From assembly GCF_001808955.1 (NCBI RefSeq), contig NZ_KV795235.1, positions 62,001-126,000 of the forward strand: 64,000 bases of DNA, in the 5' to 3' direction. The notes under the pieces are model-generated. The model worked only from the letters and a program-made list of their open reading frames with translations, was not told the origin of the DNA and searched no databases. This DNA is from Rothia sp. HMSC078H08 (GTDB lineage Bacteria; Actinomycetota; Actinomycetes; Actinomycetales; Micrococcaceae). Below, one piece after another: positions 45,532-58,195 of this stretch. The first letter of the stretch is position 1. Every line of letters begins with the position of its first letter. Position numbers and translations under genes: made by a program.

Positions 45532-47006
45532 CGAGGTTGGAGCGGGCGCACGTGCCAGCCGACGCGTCGTGAATCCCTACCCGAACCGATGCGGGTAAAG
45601 ACCAGCGTTGCCGGACGGTACGAGGACTCCTGAGTACCCGAAGAAGAATTAGCGTTCTTTTTCTGTTTCTTCTTGGAAGGCTTAGAACCCGCAGAACCCA
45701 GTAGTCGCGCCCGCAACTGCTCCGGAACAATATCCACGCCACGCTTCTTAATAGTCAGCGCCGTAAAGCCCTGCTCACGCACCCAATGCTTCAGCTGCTT
45801 CTCCTGCAGGGGAATCTCCTCCAGCACCTCGTAGCAGGCAACCAGCGGATGCGCCACCGGCTCGGCAGAACACAGGTACGCCAGGTGCTCATCCAGCAGG
45901 TGCGCGCCAATACTCTGCGCAAACTCAGCGACCAGGTGCGAGCGCACAATCGCCGGGGCAGGCTCCAGCAGGTAATCACCGGGCTGAGGTAGGGACACCG
46001 GAACGTCAACGCTCTGCTGTGCCTCTTCCGCCGTCAAGGGGCTGCGGAAGTTCACCGCCTCGTAGGGAGGCAGTAGGGCGCAGGTTTCGGCGGTGCCTCC
46101 GGTGGATCCTTCGGTGGAGCCTTCGTTGGGGGTAGCCTCTTCCGCAGGCATCTCGCGCGCAGGGGTTTCATGCACAGAGGTCGCCGTGCGAGCCACCCCC
46201 TCCTGAGCCAGCGCGTTAAACCAGAGCACCAACTCGGCGAGGGAACCCTCCGACTGGATCCACTCCGCCTCAACGCGCGGGTTGGGGTTCGCCTCCGACG
46301 CAATATCTTCGGGTGAGGGGATGCCCTCATGCGGAAAACCGGGGCCCAACTTCACGCCCATCGGCACGCCAGTGCGCGCCAGATTCAGCACGAACGAGAA
46401 CGGGGGAGAGAACGCCTCCGGATCAAAAAGACGCTCCGTCTGAGCCTTCTTCGCACCGCGCAACTCGCGGCGTGCCGGGTCCATCCACACAATGCCCACC
46501 GGCTCACCGGAAGCGTCCAGAAGTTCACCGTGCACATAATCGGTCACATCCCCCGAATACACGCGCGCCTGCGGGCAGAACTCAAGGTTCTTCGCCGCAA
46601 AAGAAGCGGTCAGCGGGTCCAACTCCACCGCAACCACGGCACCGCGATCCGCCGCATATACGGCAGAATCCGAGGCGATACCGCACCCCAAATCAGCCAC
46701 CGTGCCGGCAACAGGGCGCAGACGCTGAGCGCGATAATGCGCAATCACCGGGCGGGTCGCCTGCTCCGCAGCCTCCTGAGTCAGCATGAGCGTGCGGGCG
46801 CGCTCGCCGAACTTGGCGCGCGCACGGGTACGAGCCTGCGCCAGCGAAATAATCTGTGCAGACTCCTCGGGGCTGAAACCGCGCGAACGCAAAGAGGTAA
46901 CGGCGCTGAGCGTATCCGAGCCCAGCGGGTAGAGCTCGTCGGCTGCCGCGAGCGCTTCGGCGCTGAACGGAAGCTCAGCGGCGGGAGTAAAAGGGGATGT
47001 AGGCAT
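45522..47006 (-). CDS. Class I SAM-dependent methyltransferase with THUMP-like C-terminal domain
   Basis: About 494 residues. The SAM-binding motif VADLGCGIASDSAVYA is followed by AVELDPLTASFAAKN, and VWMDPARRE is the D-P-x-R motif near the catalytic site. The middle contains a Thr/Glu/Ala-rich insertion (about 278-310). The C-terminal part (LLEPAPAIVRSHLVAEFAQ, EIPLQEKQLKHWVREQG, LTIKKRGVDIVPEQLR) is of the THUMP-like type found with this methyltransferase in Actinobacteria. The substrate, perhaps RNA, is unknown. The ATG at 47006 with GAGGAG is preferred; ATG at 47015 is an alternative. Confidence 0.82.
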   Translation of the reverse strand: MPTSPFTPAAELPFSAEALAAADELYPLGSDTLSAVTSLRSRGFSPEESAQIISLAQARTRARAKFGERARTLMLTQEAAEQATRPVIAHYRAQRLRPVAGTVADLGCGIASDSAVYAADRGAVVAVELDPLTASFAAKNLEFCPQARVYSGDVTDYVHGELLDASGEPVGIVWMDPARRELRGAKKAQTERLFDPEAFSPPFSFVLNLARTGVPMGVKLGPGFPHEGIPSPEDIASEANPNPRVEAEWIQSEGSLAELVLWFNALAQEGVARTATSVHETPAREMPAEEATPNEGSTEGSTGGTAETCALLPPYEAVNFRSPLTAEEAQQSVDVPVSLPQPGDYLLEPAPAIVRSHLVAEFAQSIGAHLLDEHLAYLCSAEPVAHPLVACYEVLEEIPLQEKQLKHWVREQGFTALTIKKRGVDIVPEQLRARLLGSAGSKPSKKKQKKNANSSSGTQESSYRPATLVFTRIGSGRDSRRVGWHVRPLQPRQP

Positions 47007-47116
47007 GCTCCTCATTTTACGGGGTGCCGGTTTTGGTAGGTGGGGAGCCCGATTTGCCCAGCTTTTTGCTCAGCGTTCGCCTTGCGGTGAAACACCCCGG
47101 CAGAGGGGCGCTTTTC

Positions 47117-47145
47117 TTGACCGAAAGCACAGGTGAAACTAGAGT
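47117..47145 (+). promoter_or_regulatory. Strong predicted promoter of groES-groEL
   Basis: TTGACC (47117-47122), exactly 17 nt, TAGAGT (47140-47145). TAGCACTC at 47151-47158, near +1, equals the left half of the HrcA operator CIRCE, but the matching GAGTGCTAA half is absent, so HrcA control is not supported. Confidence 0.65.
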
Positions 47146-47232
47146 TGAGGTAGCACTCGAGACAGTCATCGGGCGCGCCACTGCGCCGCTGTCTCGCATC
47201 AAACGTAAATCCACAACCCGGAGGAACCGATT

Positions 47233-47520
47233 ATGGCTATCAAGCCGCTGGAAGACCGCGTCGTTATCAAGATCGAACAGGCTGAGCAGACCACCGCATC
47301 CGGTCTGGTTATCCCCGAAACTGCGAAGGAAAAGCCGCAGGAAGCACGCGTTGTCGCCGTTGGTCCGGGCCGCGTGGATGAGAAGGGCAACCGCATCCCC
47401 GTAGACATCAAGGAAGGCGACGTTGTCGTGTTCTCCCGCTACGGTGGCACCGAGGTCAAGTACCAGGGCGAAGAGTACCTGATTCTCTCCGCACGCGACG
47501 TTCTGGCAATCGTCGACTAA
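47233..47520 (+). CDS. groES: Co-chaperonin GroES
   Basis: 95 residues; [20 protein letters not shown], the mobile loop [17 protein letters not shown], and [15 protein letters not shown] are standard. It caps the GroEL ring. GGAGG lies before the ATG. groEL follows after 105 nt with a hairpin between. Confidence 0.97.
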   Translation: MAIKPLEDRVVIKIEQAEQTTASGLVIPETAKEKPQEARVVAVGPGRVDEKGNRIPVDIKEGDVVVFSRYGGTEVKYQGEEYLILSARDVLAIVD

Positions 47521-47531
47521 TACTTTCAGAT

Positions 47532-47571
47532 GCTCATGCGCCGTACCGCTCATCCGGTACGGCGCATGAGC
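47532..47571 (+). other. Intercistronic hairpin between groES and groEL
   Basis: A perfect 17-bp stem (GCTCATGCGCCGTACCG and its complement) with a CTCATC loop, flanked by CAGAT/ATCTG. No T-run follows. It could protect the groES mRNA end or weaken read-through, setting different GroES and GroEL levels. Confidence 0.6.
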
Positions 47572-47604
47572 TATCATCTGCCCCTCAAATTTTCCTTTCT
47601 GTGA

Positions 47605-49212
<1,608 letters not shown>

Positions 49213-49221
49213 ATAGTGTGT

Positions 49222-49266
49222 GTGCCTGGTGCCGCCCCCTCCATCATGGAGGCCGGTACCGGGCAC
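49222..49266 (+). terminator. Hairpin terminator after groEL
   Basis: GTGCCTGGTGCCG pairs with CGGTACCGGGCAC (a few G-T pairs), with an inner CTCCATC/ATGGAG stem. No long T-run. Confidence 0.65.
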
Positions 49267-51040
<1,774 letters not shown>

Positions 51041-51065
51041 TACGCATCACCAACGATGATTCCCC

Positions 51066-51128
51066 GCATGGCGTGCACGCCATGCGCCGTTGAGCCCGCC
51101 CCATACCCGCTCGGGTATCGGGGCGGGC
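51066..51128 (+). terminator. Palindrome and terminator between guaB and guaB3
   Basis: A perfect 20-bp palindrome GCATGGCGTGCACGCCATGC (51066-51085) is followed by a 16-bp stem GCCCGCCCC-A-TACCCG with its complement (51094-51128). No T-run follows. Confidence 0.6.
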
Positions 51129-51186
51129 ATCGGCGCGAATAACGCCCAGCGGCACCCCTCAAACCGAATTCGAAAGGATTCACCCC

Positions 51187-52317
51187 ATGTCTGAAATTCA
51201 GATTGGCCTCTCCAAGAACGCCCGCCCCACCTACTCCCTGGACGATGTGGCGCTCATTCCCACCCGCCGTACCCGCGACCGCCGCGATGTCGATACCTCC
51301 TGGCAGATTGACGCCTTCAAGTTCGACACCCCCATCATTGGTGCGCCCATGGACTCGGTCATGTCCCCGGCGACCGCTATTGCCCTGGGCAAGCTGGGTG
51401 GCCTGGGCGTGCTGAACCTTGAGGGCCTGTGGACCCGCTACGAGGACCCGCAGCCGCTGCTCGACGAGATTGTTGAGCTGCCCGAGGCGGACCCCGCCTC
51501 CGCCACCACCCGCATGCAGCAGATTTACTCCGAGCCGATCAAGCCGGAACTGATTACTGCACGCCTGGAAGAGATTCGTGACTCCGGCGTGGTTGTTGCC
51601 GGCTCCCTGAGCCCGCAGAACACCCAGGAGCACTACGAGACCGTGGTGAAGGCTGGCGTTGAGCTGTTCGTCATCCGCGGCGCATCCGTCTCCGCTGAGC
51701 ACATTTCGACCTCGCACGAGCCGCTGAACCTGAAGAAGTTCATCTACGAGCTCGACGTTCCGGTCATCGTTGGTGGCGTGGCTGGCTACTCGCAGGCTAA
51801 GCACCTGATGCGTACCGGCGCAGCCGGTGTGCTGGTGGGCTTCGGTGGCGGTTCTGCACAGACCACCCGTCAGGGCCTGGGCATTTCTGCACCGATGGCA
51901 ACCGCTATCGCTGACGTGGCTGCAGCACGTTCGGACTACCTGGATGAGTCCGGCGGCCGTTACGTGCACGTGATCGCTGACGGCTCCCTGGGCCGCTCCG
52001 GCGACATGGTGAAGGCGCTCGCACTGGGCGCTGACGCTGTCATGCTGGGCGCTCCGCTGGCTCGCGCATCCGAGGCTCCCGGCCAGGGCTGGTACTGGGG
52101 CAACGAGGCGCACTCGCTGGACTTCCCGCGCGGCGTGCGCACCCCGCTCGGTGTTGTAGGCTCCCTGGAGGAGGTCCTGTACGGTCCTTCGCACCACGTG
52201 AACGGCACCAGCAACATTGTCGGTGCGCTCAAGCGCGCAATGGCTAACTGCGGCTACCTGGACCTGAAGAAGTTCCAGAAGGCTGACCTGACCGTGGTTC
52301 CCTCGTACCGCGGCTAA
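51187..52317 (+). CDS. guaB3: GuaB3-family IMP dehydrogenase-related protein
   Basis: 376 residues: a TIM barrel with SLDDVALIPTRRTRD, APMDSVMSPATAIALGKLGGLG and GGRYVHVIADGSLGRSGDMVKALALGAD. It lacks CBS domains, and the segment equivalent to the catalytic GSICTTR reads GFGGGSAQTTR, so the usual active-site Cys is missing. This class is typical of Actinobacteria; its activity is uncertain. It is flanked by guaB and guaA. Confidence 0.9.
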   Translation: MSEIQIGLSKNARPTYSLDDVALIPTRRTRDRRDVDTSWQIDAFKFDTPIIGAPMDSVMSPATAIALGKLGGLGVLNLEGLWTRYEDPQPLLDEIVELPEADPASATTRMQQIYSEPIKPELITARLEEIRDSGVVVAGSLSPQNTQEHYETVVKAGVELFVIRGASVSAEHISTSHEPLNLKKFIYELDVPVIVGGVAGYSQAKHLMRTGAAGVLVGFGGGSAQTTRQGLGISAPMATAIADVAAARSDYLDESGGRYVHVIADGSLGRSGDMVKALALGADAVMLGAPLARASEAPGQGWYWGNEAHSLDFPRGVRTPLGVVGSLEEVLYGPSHHVNGTSNIVGALKRAMANCGYLDLKKFQKADLTVVPSYRG

Positions 52318-52536
52318 TGTAGCTTTATGAATCACCGCTTGGCGGTTGGCAGGTTTTGGTCTGCCGGTCGCCGGGCGGTGCTTTCTATACGCACGCTCTA
52401 CTCCCGTTAGGGCATGTAGCGGAACCCCGGGATGGGGGAGTGGCTACGTGCCGTCGGCGGCGTACAGCGATAGCGTAAAATAGATATATCCCCGCGCAAG
52501 TGCGCGGATTAGTACCAACACGTTGAGGTAATTTTC

Positions 52537-54129
52537 GTGACCAACTCTGTGAACCTGGACCAGCTCGAAGAGCGTCCCGTCCTGGTGGTAGATTACGGTG
52601 CACAGTACGCACAGCTCATTGCTCGTCGCGTGCGTGAGGCCGGCATCTACTCCGAAATCGTCCCCCACTCCATGAGCACTGAGAAGATGCTCGCCAAGAA
52701 CCCGGCAGCCATCGTGCTCTCCGGTGGCCCCTCCTCGGTCTACGCCGATGGCGCCCCCAAGGGTGACAAGGCCCTGTTTGAAGCTGGCGTGCCGATCTTC
52801 GGTATCTGCTACGGCTTCCAGGTCATGGCCCAGACCCTCGGCGGCACCGTCGCCCAGACCGGTCTGCGCGAATACGGCGCAACCGACGCTGTGATCTGCG
52901 CTGAGAACTCCTCCTTCCTGACCGGCACCCCCACCACCCAGAACGTGTGGATGTCTCACGGTGACTCCGTGACCGAAGCCCCCGAAGGCTTCGAGGTGCT
53001 GGCAACGACACCCGGCGCATCCGTGGCAGCATTCGTGGATGAGTCCCGCAAGCTCGGCGGCGTGCAGTGGCACCCCGAGGTGAAGCACTCCGACTACGGC
53101 CAGGTCGCCCTGGAGAACTTCCTCTACAATGTGGCAGGTCTGAAGCCCACCTGGTCCACCAACAACATCATCGAAGAGCAGGTTGCTAAGATTCGCGAGC
53201 AGGTCGGTAGCGACCGCGTCATCTGCGCGCTCTCCGGCGGCGTTGACTCCTCCGTGGCAGCAGCACTCGTGCACAAGGCTGTTGGTGACCAGCTCACCTG
53301 CTTCTTCATTGACCACGGTCTGCTCCGTGAGGGCGAGCGTGAACAGGTCGAGCAGGACTACGCAGCCTCCATGGGTATCAAGGTCATCACCATCGACGAG
53401 TCGGAGCGTTTCCTCTCCGCTCTCGAGGGCGTCACCGAGCCCGAGGCGAAGCGTAAGGCTATCGGCCGCGAGTTCATCCGCTCCTTCGAAGAGGCACAGC
53501 GCAAGCTGATTGCCGAAGCGGGCGAAGAGGGCGCAGACATCAAGTTCCTGGTCCAGGGCACCCTGTACCCGGACGTTGTCGAGTCCGGCGGTGGCGACGG
53601 CACCGCAAACATTAAGAGCCACCACAACGTGGGCGGCCTCCCCGACGACCTGACCTTCGAACTGGTTGAGCCGCTGCGCACCCTGTTCAAGGACGAGGTT
53701 CGCGCTATCGGTCGTGAGCTCGGCGTTCCCGAGAAGATCGTGGCACGTCAGCCGTTCCCCGGCCCCGGCCTGGGCATCCGCATTGTCGGCGAGGTTAATC
53801 GCGAGAACCTGGAGACCCTGCGTGCCGCTGACGCTATCGTGCGTGAAGAGCTGACCGCAGCAGGTCAGGATGAGCACATCTGGCAGTGCCCCGTGGTTCT
53901 GCTGGCTGGCGTTCGTTCCGTGGGCGTTCAGGGTGACGGCCGTACTTACGGCCACCCGATTGTTCTGCGCCCGGTCTCTTCGGAAGACGCAATGACCGCT
54001 GACTGGTCGCGCCTGCCGTACGACCTGCTGGCTAAGATCTCGAACCGTATTACCAACGAGGTCAAGGACGTTAACCGAGTGGTGCTGGACGTTACCTCCA
54101 AGCCCCCGGGAACCATTGAGTGGGAGTAA
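52537..54129 (+). CDS. guaA: GMP synthase (glutamine-hydrolysing)
   Basis: 530 residues from GTG. The glutaminase domain has [12 protein letters not shown] (nucleophile Cys) and QWHPEVKHS; the ATP-pyrophosphatase has [16 protein letters not shown] (PP-loop); the C-terminal dimerisation domain has [13 protein letters not shown] and ends PPGTIEWE. It makes GMP from XMP. It completes a guaB-guaB3-guaA set. Confidence 0.96.
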   Translation: MTNSVNLDQLEERPVLVVDYGAQYAQLIARRVREAGIYSEIVPHSMSTEKMLAKNPAAIVLSGGPSSVYADGAPKGDKALFEAGVPIFGICYGFQVMAQTLGGTVAQTGLREYGATDAVICAENSSFLTGTPTTQNVWMSHGDSVTEAPEGFEVLATTPGASVAAFVDESRKLGGVQWHPEVKHSDYGQVALENFLYNVAGLKPTWSTNNIIEEQVAKIREQVGSDRVICALSGGVDSSVAAALVHKAVGDQLTCFFIDHGLLREGEREQVEQDYAASMGIKVITIDESERFLSALEGVTEPEAKRKAIGREFIRSFEEAQRKLIAEAGEEGADIKFLVQGTLYPDVVESGGGDGTANIKSHHNVGGLPDDLTFELVEPLRTLFKDEVRAIGRELGVPEKIVARQPFPGPGLGIRIVGEVNRENLETLRAADAIVREELTAAGQDEHIWQCPVVLLAGVRSVGVQGDGRTYGHPIVLRPVSSEDAMTADWSRLPYDLLAKISNRITNEVKDVNRVVLDVTSKPPGTIEWE

Positions 54130-54170
54130 TCCCGCTTTGGGCTACCTAGCTTTGTAGCTGGGAGCCTGTG

Positions 54171-54218
54171 AAGGAGCCGCCCGGTGCATCCGTTTGTGGA
54201 TGCGCCAGGTGGCTCCTT
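54171..54218 (+). terminator. Intrinsic terminator after guaA
   Basis: AAGGAGCC...GGCTCCTT with an inner GCATCC/GGATGC stem. The region after it to 54369 is AT-rich and empty. Confidence 0.8.
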
Positions 54219-54369
54219 GCATTAAGTCGTGTAGAAAAGGGGAGAAGGGTTTTGGGGCGTATTAAAAAATCCTCATTTATTTTTTAAACGCGGGGTCTAA
54301 ATAAAAGAAATGCATTCCGAAAATACCCGAAAAAACATGCCGAAAAACTACACCCAGATATAAACCTTT

Positions 54370-54858
54370 TTAGTGTGGGTGATGCGGGTGACGAATCGAA
54401 TCACGCCAATGAGCGCTCGACCCCAACCCAAAATGCAAAGCAAAAAACGTACCAAAACAGCAGAAGCCAAACGCGCACGCCATGTACACACCATAGGTCA
54501 GCATCACAAACTCAGAATCATGGCTCAGACCCGACGCCACAATCATCGTCAACGAAACAGCCAGAATGACAAGCCATGCAGCGCTCGCAGCCGCAATCAG
54601 CCACGAGATAGCACTCAGCACCGGGTGCGGGACCCTAAACGTACGCTCGGGGCCGCTCACAGGCGCTATGGGCGCGGCAGAAGCTACGGTAGCCTCAACC
54701 ACCATGCTCGAAGTATTAGGGGTTGAGGGAGCCGAAGAAGAACGCCACGGAATATGGGCATCAGCATGCTGACTGGGAACCTGCGCCGGACGCTGCGGGA
54801 CGCCTCCAGATTCGGGAGGGGACGAAAGATACGGCTGCTGCATTGCGGGCTCCTGCAT
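54370..54858 (-). CDS. Hypothetical two-helix membrane protein
   Basis: About 162 residues, family not recognised. A Pro/Ser/Gln-rich cytoplasmic-type N-terminus (about 75 residues) precedes two membrane helices, ISWLIAAASAAWLVILAVSL and VYMACAFGFCCFGTFFALHF, and a His-rich tail ending HPHHPH. GAGG 7 nt before the ATG at 54858 supports this start; GTG at 54870 and ATG at 54843 are alternatives. It stands alone with no functional neighbour. Confidence 0.6.
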   Translation of the reverse strand: MQEPAMQQPYLSSPPESGGVPQRPAQVPSQHADAHIPWRSSSAPSTPNTSSMVVEATVASAAPIAPVSGPERTFRVPHPVLSAISWLIAAASAAWLVILAVSLTMIVASGLSHDSEFVMLTYGVYMACAFGFCCFGTFFALHFGLGSSAHWRDSIRHPHHPH

Positions 54859-55143
54859 ATTTAGCCTCACGGGAGAAGGAACAGCCTAGTTCCTAATCTC
54901 GTAAGAAATGAGTGTCGGCGATAGATTGAAAGAATACGCTGAAAATATATCCTTTCTATATTTCAAGATTAGAAGCGAACCGCATAAAAAACGAGGGTTT
55001 GGCGGAATATGATGCAATATGACGCGAAAAATCCGAAAACCACAGAGAAAAAATAATCAACCTCAACCTGAAGGTTCAGGGTAGGGTTATTAGACACGCC
55101 CTAACGCGGCAAAAACAGCAGAGCTACAGCGAAAGGAACGAGC
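54859..55143. other. Divergent AT-rich intergenic region
   Basis: Promoters for the membrane protein (-) and AEC transporter (+) should lie here. AACCTCAACCTGAAGGTTCAGGGT near 55060 includes the inverted repeat ACCTGAAGGT. No gene is seen. Confidence 0.35.
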
Positions 55144-56118
55144 ATGGGAATCATCCTCCCACTCATCTACCTAGGTCTAGGTCTGGGGCTCGCGCTACTG
55201 CTACCCGATCGCTGGAGCACCCGCCTCAAAGAAGACGCCTCAACCCTGCTGACCCGCTGGATCATTCCCGCCGTCATCATCTACACTGTCGCAACCAGCC
55301 GTCCCGAACTGTTCTTTGTCGCCGCCTCCACCATGGTGTTGATGCTCCTCGGCGTGCTCTGTGCCGGGCGCATCACCGGCGACCCCGTGCAGAAGCTCGC
55401 CTTCGTCTACCTGAACGCGGGACTCTTCGGCATCCCTGTGGTTGCCGGATTCTGGGGCGAGGAAGCCGTGCGCGTGTACATTGGCGCGTATATCGGCAAC
55501 TCCATCATGGGCAATATCCTGGGCACCTCGCTGCTACGCGGTGGTTCCAAGACAGAGGCCGGGGTAGGGGAGGGCAACGCACCGGATGCACGAGCCGCTA
55601 GGAGCCGTGGCGGAACCCTCCGCACGGTACTGCGGGGTCTGCGTACCAGCCCGCCCGTTATCGCCGTGGTGGTGGGACTGCTCTGCCTGCCCGCCGGGCC
55701 CATCCTGAGCCAGTACGGGGCGGGTTTCTACCGGGTGCTCACCTGGGTTTTCAGCTTTATCGGAATGATCGTGCTGGGTATGTGGCTCGGCGCCGCCAAA
55801 CTGCACCGCACAGACCTGACCCGCGCCGCCGGATGGGCTCTCCTACGCGCCGGGCTCGTGAGCGTCTACAGCGTCGGCGTGCTGGCGCTTGCCCGCTGGG
55901 CACACGATACGGCGGGCGTGCACTTCGACCAGCTGCTCGCGCATCCGCAGGTGCTCTTCATCCTTGCGGTCCTGCCGCCAGCCGCGAACATCGTCATCTT
56001 AGAAACCCACTACCGGCACGAAGGCACCGCAGCCCCCGTCATTGCCGCCGGGGCGGTCGTCAGCGTGGGAATGATTGCGCTCGCCGTGCCGATTCTGCAG
56101 TTCGTCTTCGCCAGCTAA
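55144..56118 (+). CDS. AEC-family (auxin efflux carrier-like) transporter
   Basis: 324 residues and about ten hydrophobic helices in two halves with a charged cytoplasmic loop (about 135-165) between. FVYLNAGLFGIPVV (N-G-x-P motif) in the first half and LPPAANIVIL in the second fit the AEC family, which exports or imports small organic acids in bacteria. The substrate cannot be told. GAAAGGA precedes the ATG. Confidence 0.85.
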   Translation: MGIILPLIYLGLGLGLALLLPDRWSTRLKEDASTLLTRWIIPAVIIYTVATSRPELFFVAASTMVLMLLGVLCAGRITGDPVQKLAFVYLNAGLFGIPVVAGFWGEEAVRVYIGAYIGNSIMGNILGTSLLRGGSKTEAGVGEGNAPDARAARSRGGTLRTVLRGLRTSPPVIAVVVGLLCLPAGPILSQYGAGFYRVLTWVFSFIGMIVLGMWLGAAKLHRTDLTRAAGWALLRAGLVSVYSVGVLALARWAHDTAGVHFDQLLAHPQVLFILAVLPPAANIVILETHYRHEGTAAPVIAAGAVVSVGMIALAVPILQFVFAS

Positions 56119-56180
56119 GTAGAGCCGCCAGCTAAGCAGAGCCAAGAAAGCACGCCGGGAGAACACAGGAGACAACACAA

Positions 56181-56212
56181 AAGGAGGGCGGGGCATAAGC
56201 CTCACCCTCCTT
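56181..56212 (-). terminator. Terminator of the alpha-glucosidase operon, shared with the AEC gene
   Basis: AAGGAGGG/CCCTCCTT with an inner GGC-ATAA-GCC. On the minus strand it is followed by TTTTGTG. Confidence 0.7.
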
Positions 56213-56264
56213 CTGCTGTCTATCACCTTATCGGCACGCGGTAGCACTCAACGAGCTACAGCGC

Positions 56265-58070
56265 TTAGCGAACGATGTGGTACACCTTCGCCTCGTAGGG
56301 GCGCAGGGTCGAACCCGCGTCGTCCTTGTAGTTCGAGCTCACCAGCTCAACACGAGCACCAGCCTCACGAGTCTCAGAAAGCACAGCAAAGTCGCGCTCC
56401 TGCTCCTCAGCGGTGAAGTTCGAAACAACCAGCAAAGACTCGTTCGCGGGGCTGCCATCCGCACCACCGGTACGGGTGTACGCGTACACAGCCTCGTCCT
56501 CGTTGTGCGGAACCTGAACCGAATCCACCGGAGCGAAGGATGCGTAAACCATCAGGTCCTTCAGCTTGCCGCGGCGCAGAGCCACCAGCTGCTGGTAGTG
56601 GTAGAAGATCGAATCCTCATCAGCCAGAACAGCCTCAGCGTTAATCGTCGGGTAGTTCGGGTTCACAGCAATCCACGGGGTCACACCCTCGGGGCTGAAA
56701 CCGCCGTTAGCGGAGGCATCCCACTGAACCGGGGTACGAGCGTTGTCGCGGCCCTTGACGTAGATAGCCTGCATCGCCTCTTCGTGGCTCAGACGCTTGT
56801 GGTCAACGTGCATGTCCTCGTAGAAGCGGATCGAGTCACCATCGCGGTAATCCTCAATCGAATCAAACTTCACGTTGGTCATGCCCAGCTCTTCACCCTG
56901 GTAAATGTACGGGGTGCCCTGCATGAAGTGCAGGGTGGTCGCCAGCTGCTTAGCGGACAGGGTACGGAACTCATCCGAATCGTTACCGAAGCGGGAGACA
57001 ACGCGCGGCTGGTCGTGGTTGTTCCAGTACAGCGAACCCCAGGCGTTACCCTCCAGGGTGGTCTGCCAGTCGTTCAGGATGCGCTTGAGCTCGGTCAGCT
57101 TGTACGGTGCATAGGACCACTTGCCGCCCAGATTGCCGTTCGGGTCGTTATCCACGCCCATGTGATCGAAGTGGAAGATCATGTTCAGCTCACCGGTGTG
57201 GTAGCCGGCCCACAGCTTAGCGTCCTCGGGGCTGGTTGCGCTGGTCTCGCCCACGGTCATCACATCGTAGCGGCTGAAGGTCTCGCGGGTCAGTTCCTTC
57301 ATCCACGGGTGCACCATGGTGCCGTTAGAGATGACGAACGGAATCGAGGAGGTGTGCTTCTCAAAGTCGGTGGAGGGGTCATCCGGGAAGCCCTCGGGCT
57401 TGGAGATGATGTTGATAGCGTCCAGGCGGAAGCCGTCAACGCCCTTGTCCAGCCACCAGCGGACCATGGAGTACAGGTCCTCGCGAACCTTCTCGTTCTC
57501 CCAGTTCAGGTCGGGCTGTTCCTTGAAGAAGATGTGCAGGTAGAACTGGCCGGTCGCCTCGTCCCACTCCCACGCCGGGCCACCAAACTCGGACGCCCAG
57601 TTGTTCGGAGGAATCGGGTTGCCGTCCTCGTCGAAGCCCTTCGGGTCCTTCCAAATGTAGTAGTCGCGGTAGGGGTTGTCCTTAGACGAGCGGGATTCCT
57701 TGAACCAGGGGTGCTCATCGGAGGTGTGGTTTGCGACCAAGTCCATCAGGATCTTGATGCCGTGCTTGTGGGCGGTCTCAAGCATCTCGTCAAAGTCTTC
57801 CATGGTGCCGAAGTCACTCATGATCGCGAAGTAGTCAGAGATATCGTAGCCGTTATCCACGTTCGGCGAGTCGAACACAGGGGAGAGCCAGATGACGTTG
57901 ATGCCCAGCTTAGCCAGGTAGGGCAGCTTCTCGGTGATGCCCTTCAGATCACCGATGCCGTCGCCGTTCGCGTCGTTGAAGGAACGGGGGTACACCTGGT
58001 ACACCACGGCTTCCTTCCACCACTGGCGGCCCTCGTAGGAGGGAACCTCGTATGCCTCGGAATTGCTCAT
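56265..58070 (-). CDS. GH13 alpha-glucosidase (probable maltase-type)
   Basis: 601 residues. GH13 regions: I DLVANHTSDEH, II GFRLDAINIISK (Asp nucleophile), III MTVGETS (Glu acid/base), IV NNHDQPR. QIYPRSF-like VYQVYPRSFNDANGDGIGDL at the start is shared with oligo-1,6-glucosidase, trehalose-6-P hydrolase and sucrose isomerase relatives. The residue after the nucleophile is Ala, where oligo-1,6-glucosidases have Val, suggesting another linkage preference, perhaps alpha-1,4. No signal peptide, so it acts inside the cell. It is the last gene of the mapP operon. Confidence 0.9.
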   Translation of the reverse strand: MSNSEAYEVPSYEGRQWWKEAVVYQVYPRSFNDANGDGIGDLKGITEKLPYLAKLGINVIWLSPVFDSPNVDNGYDISDYFAIMSDFGTMEDFDEMLETAHKHGIKILMDLVANHTSDEHPWFKESRSSKDNPYRDYYIWKDPKGFDEDGNPIPPNNWASEFGGPAWEWDEATGQFYLHIFFKEQPDLNWENEKVREDLYSMVRWWLDKGVDGFRLDAINIISKPEGFPDDPSTDFEKHTSSIPFVISNGTMVHPWMKELTRETFSRYDVMTVGETSATSPEDAKLWAGYHTGELNMIFHFDHMGVDNDPNGNLGGKWSYAPYKLTELKRILNDWQTTLEGNAWGSLYWNNHDQPRVVSRFGNDSDEFRTLSAKQLATTLHFMQGTPYIYQGEELGMTNVKFDSIEDYRDGDSIRFYEDMHVDHKRLSHEEAMQAIYVKGRDNARTPVQWDASANGGFSPEGVTPWIAVNPNYPTINAEAVLADEDSIFYHYQQLVALRRGKLKDLMVYASFAPVDSVQVPHNEDEAVYAYTRTGGADGSPANESLLVVSNFTAEEQERDFAVLSETREAGARVELVSSNYKDDAGSTLRPYEAKVYHIVR

Positions 58071-58195
58071 AATTGCCTTTCTGTACCGGCGGGTTACGCC
58101 GAAGAGAAAAAAGGAGTCTGTGATTGAAGTATAGGGCGAAGAGGGACCGGAATGTCTGTTCCGGATCCCCTTCGCACAGTATGAGTGGGGTACGA

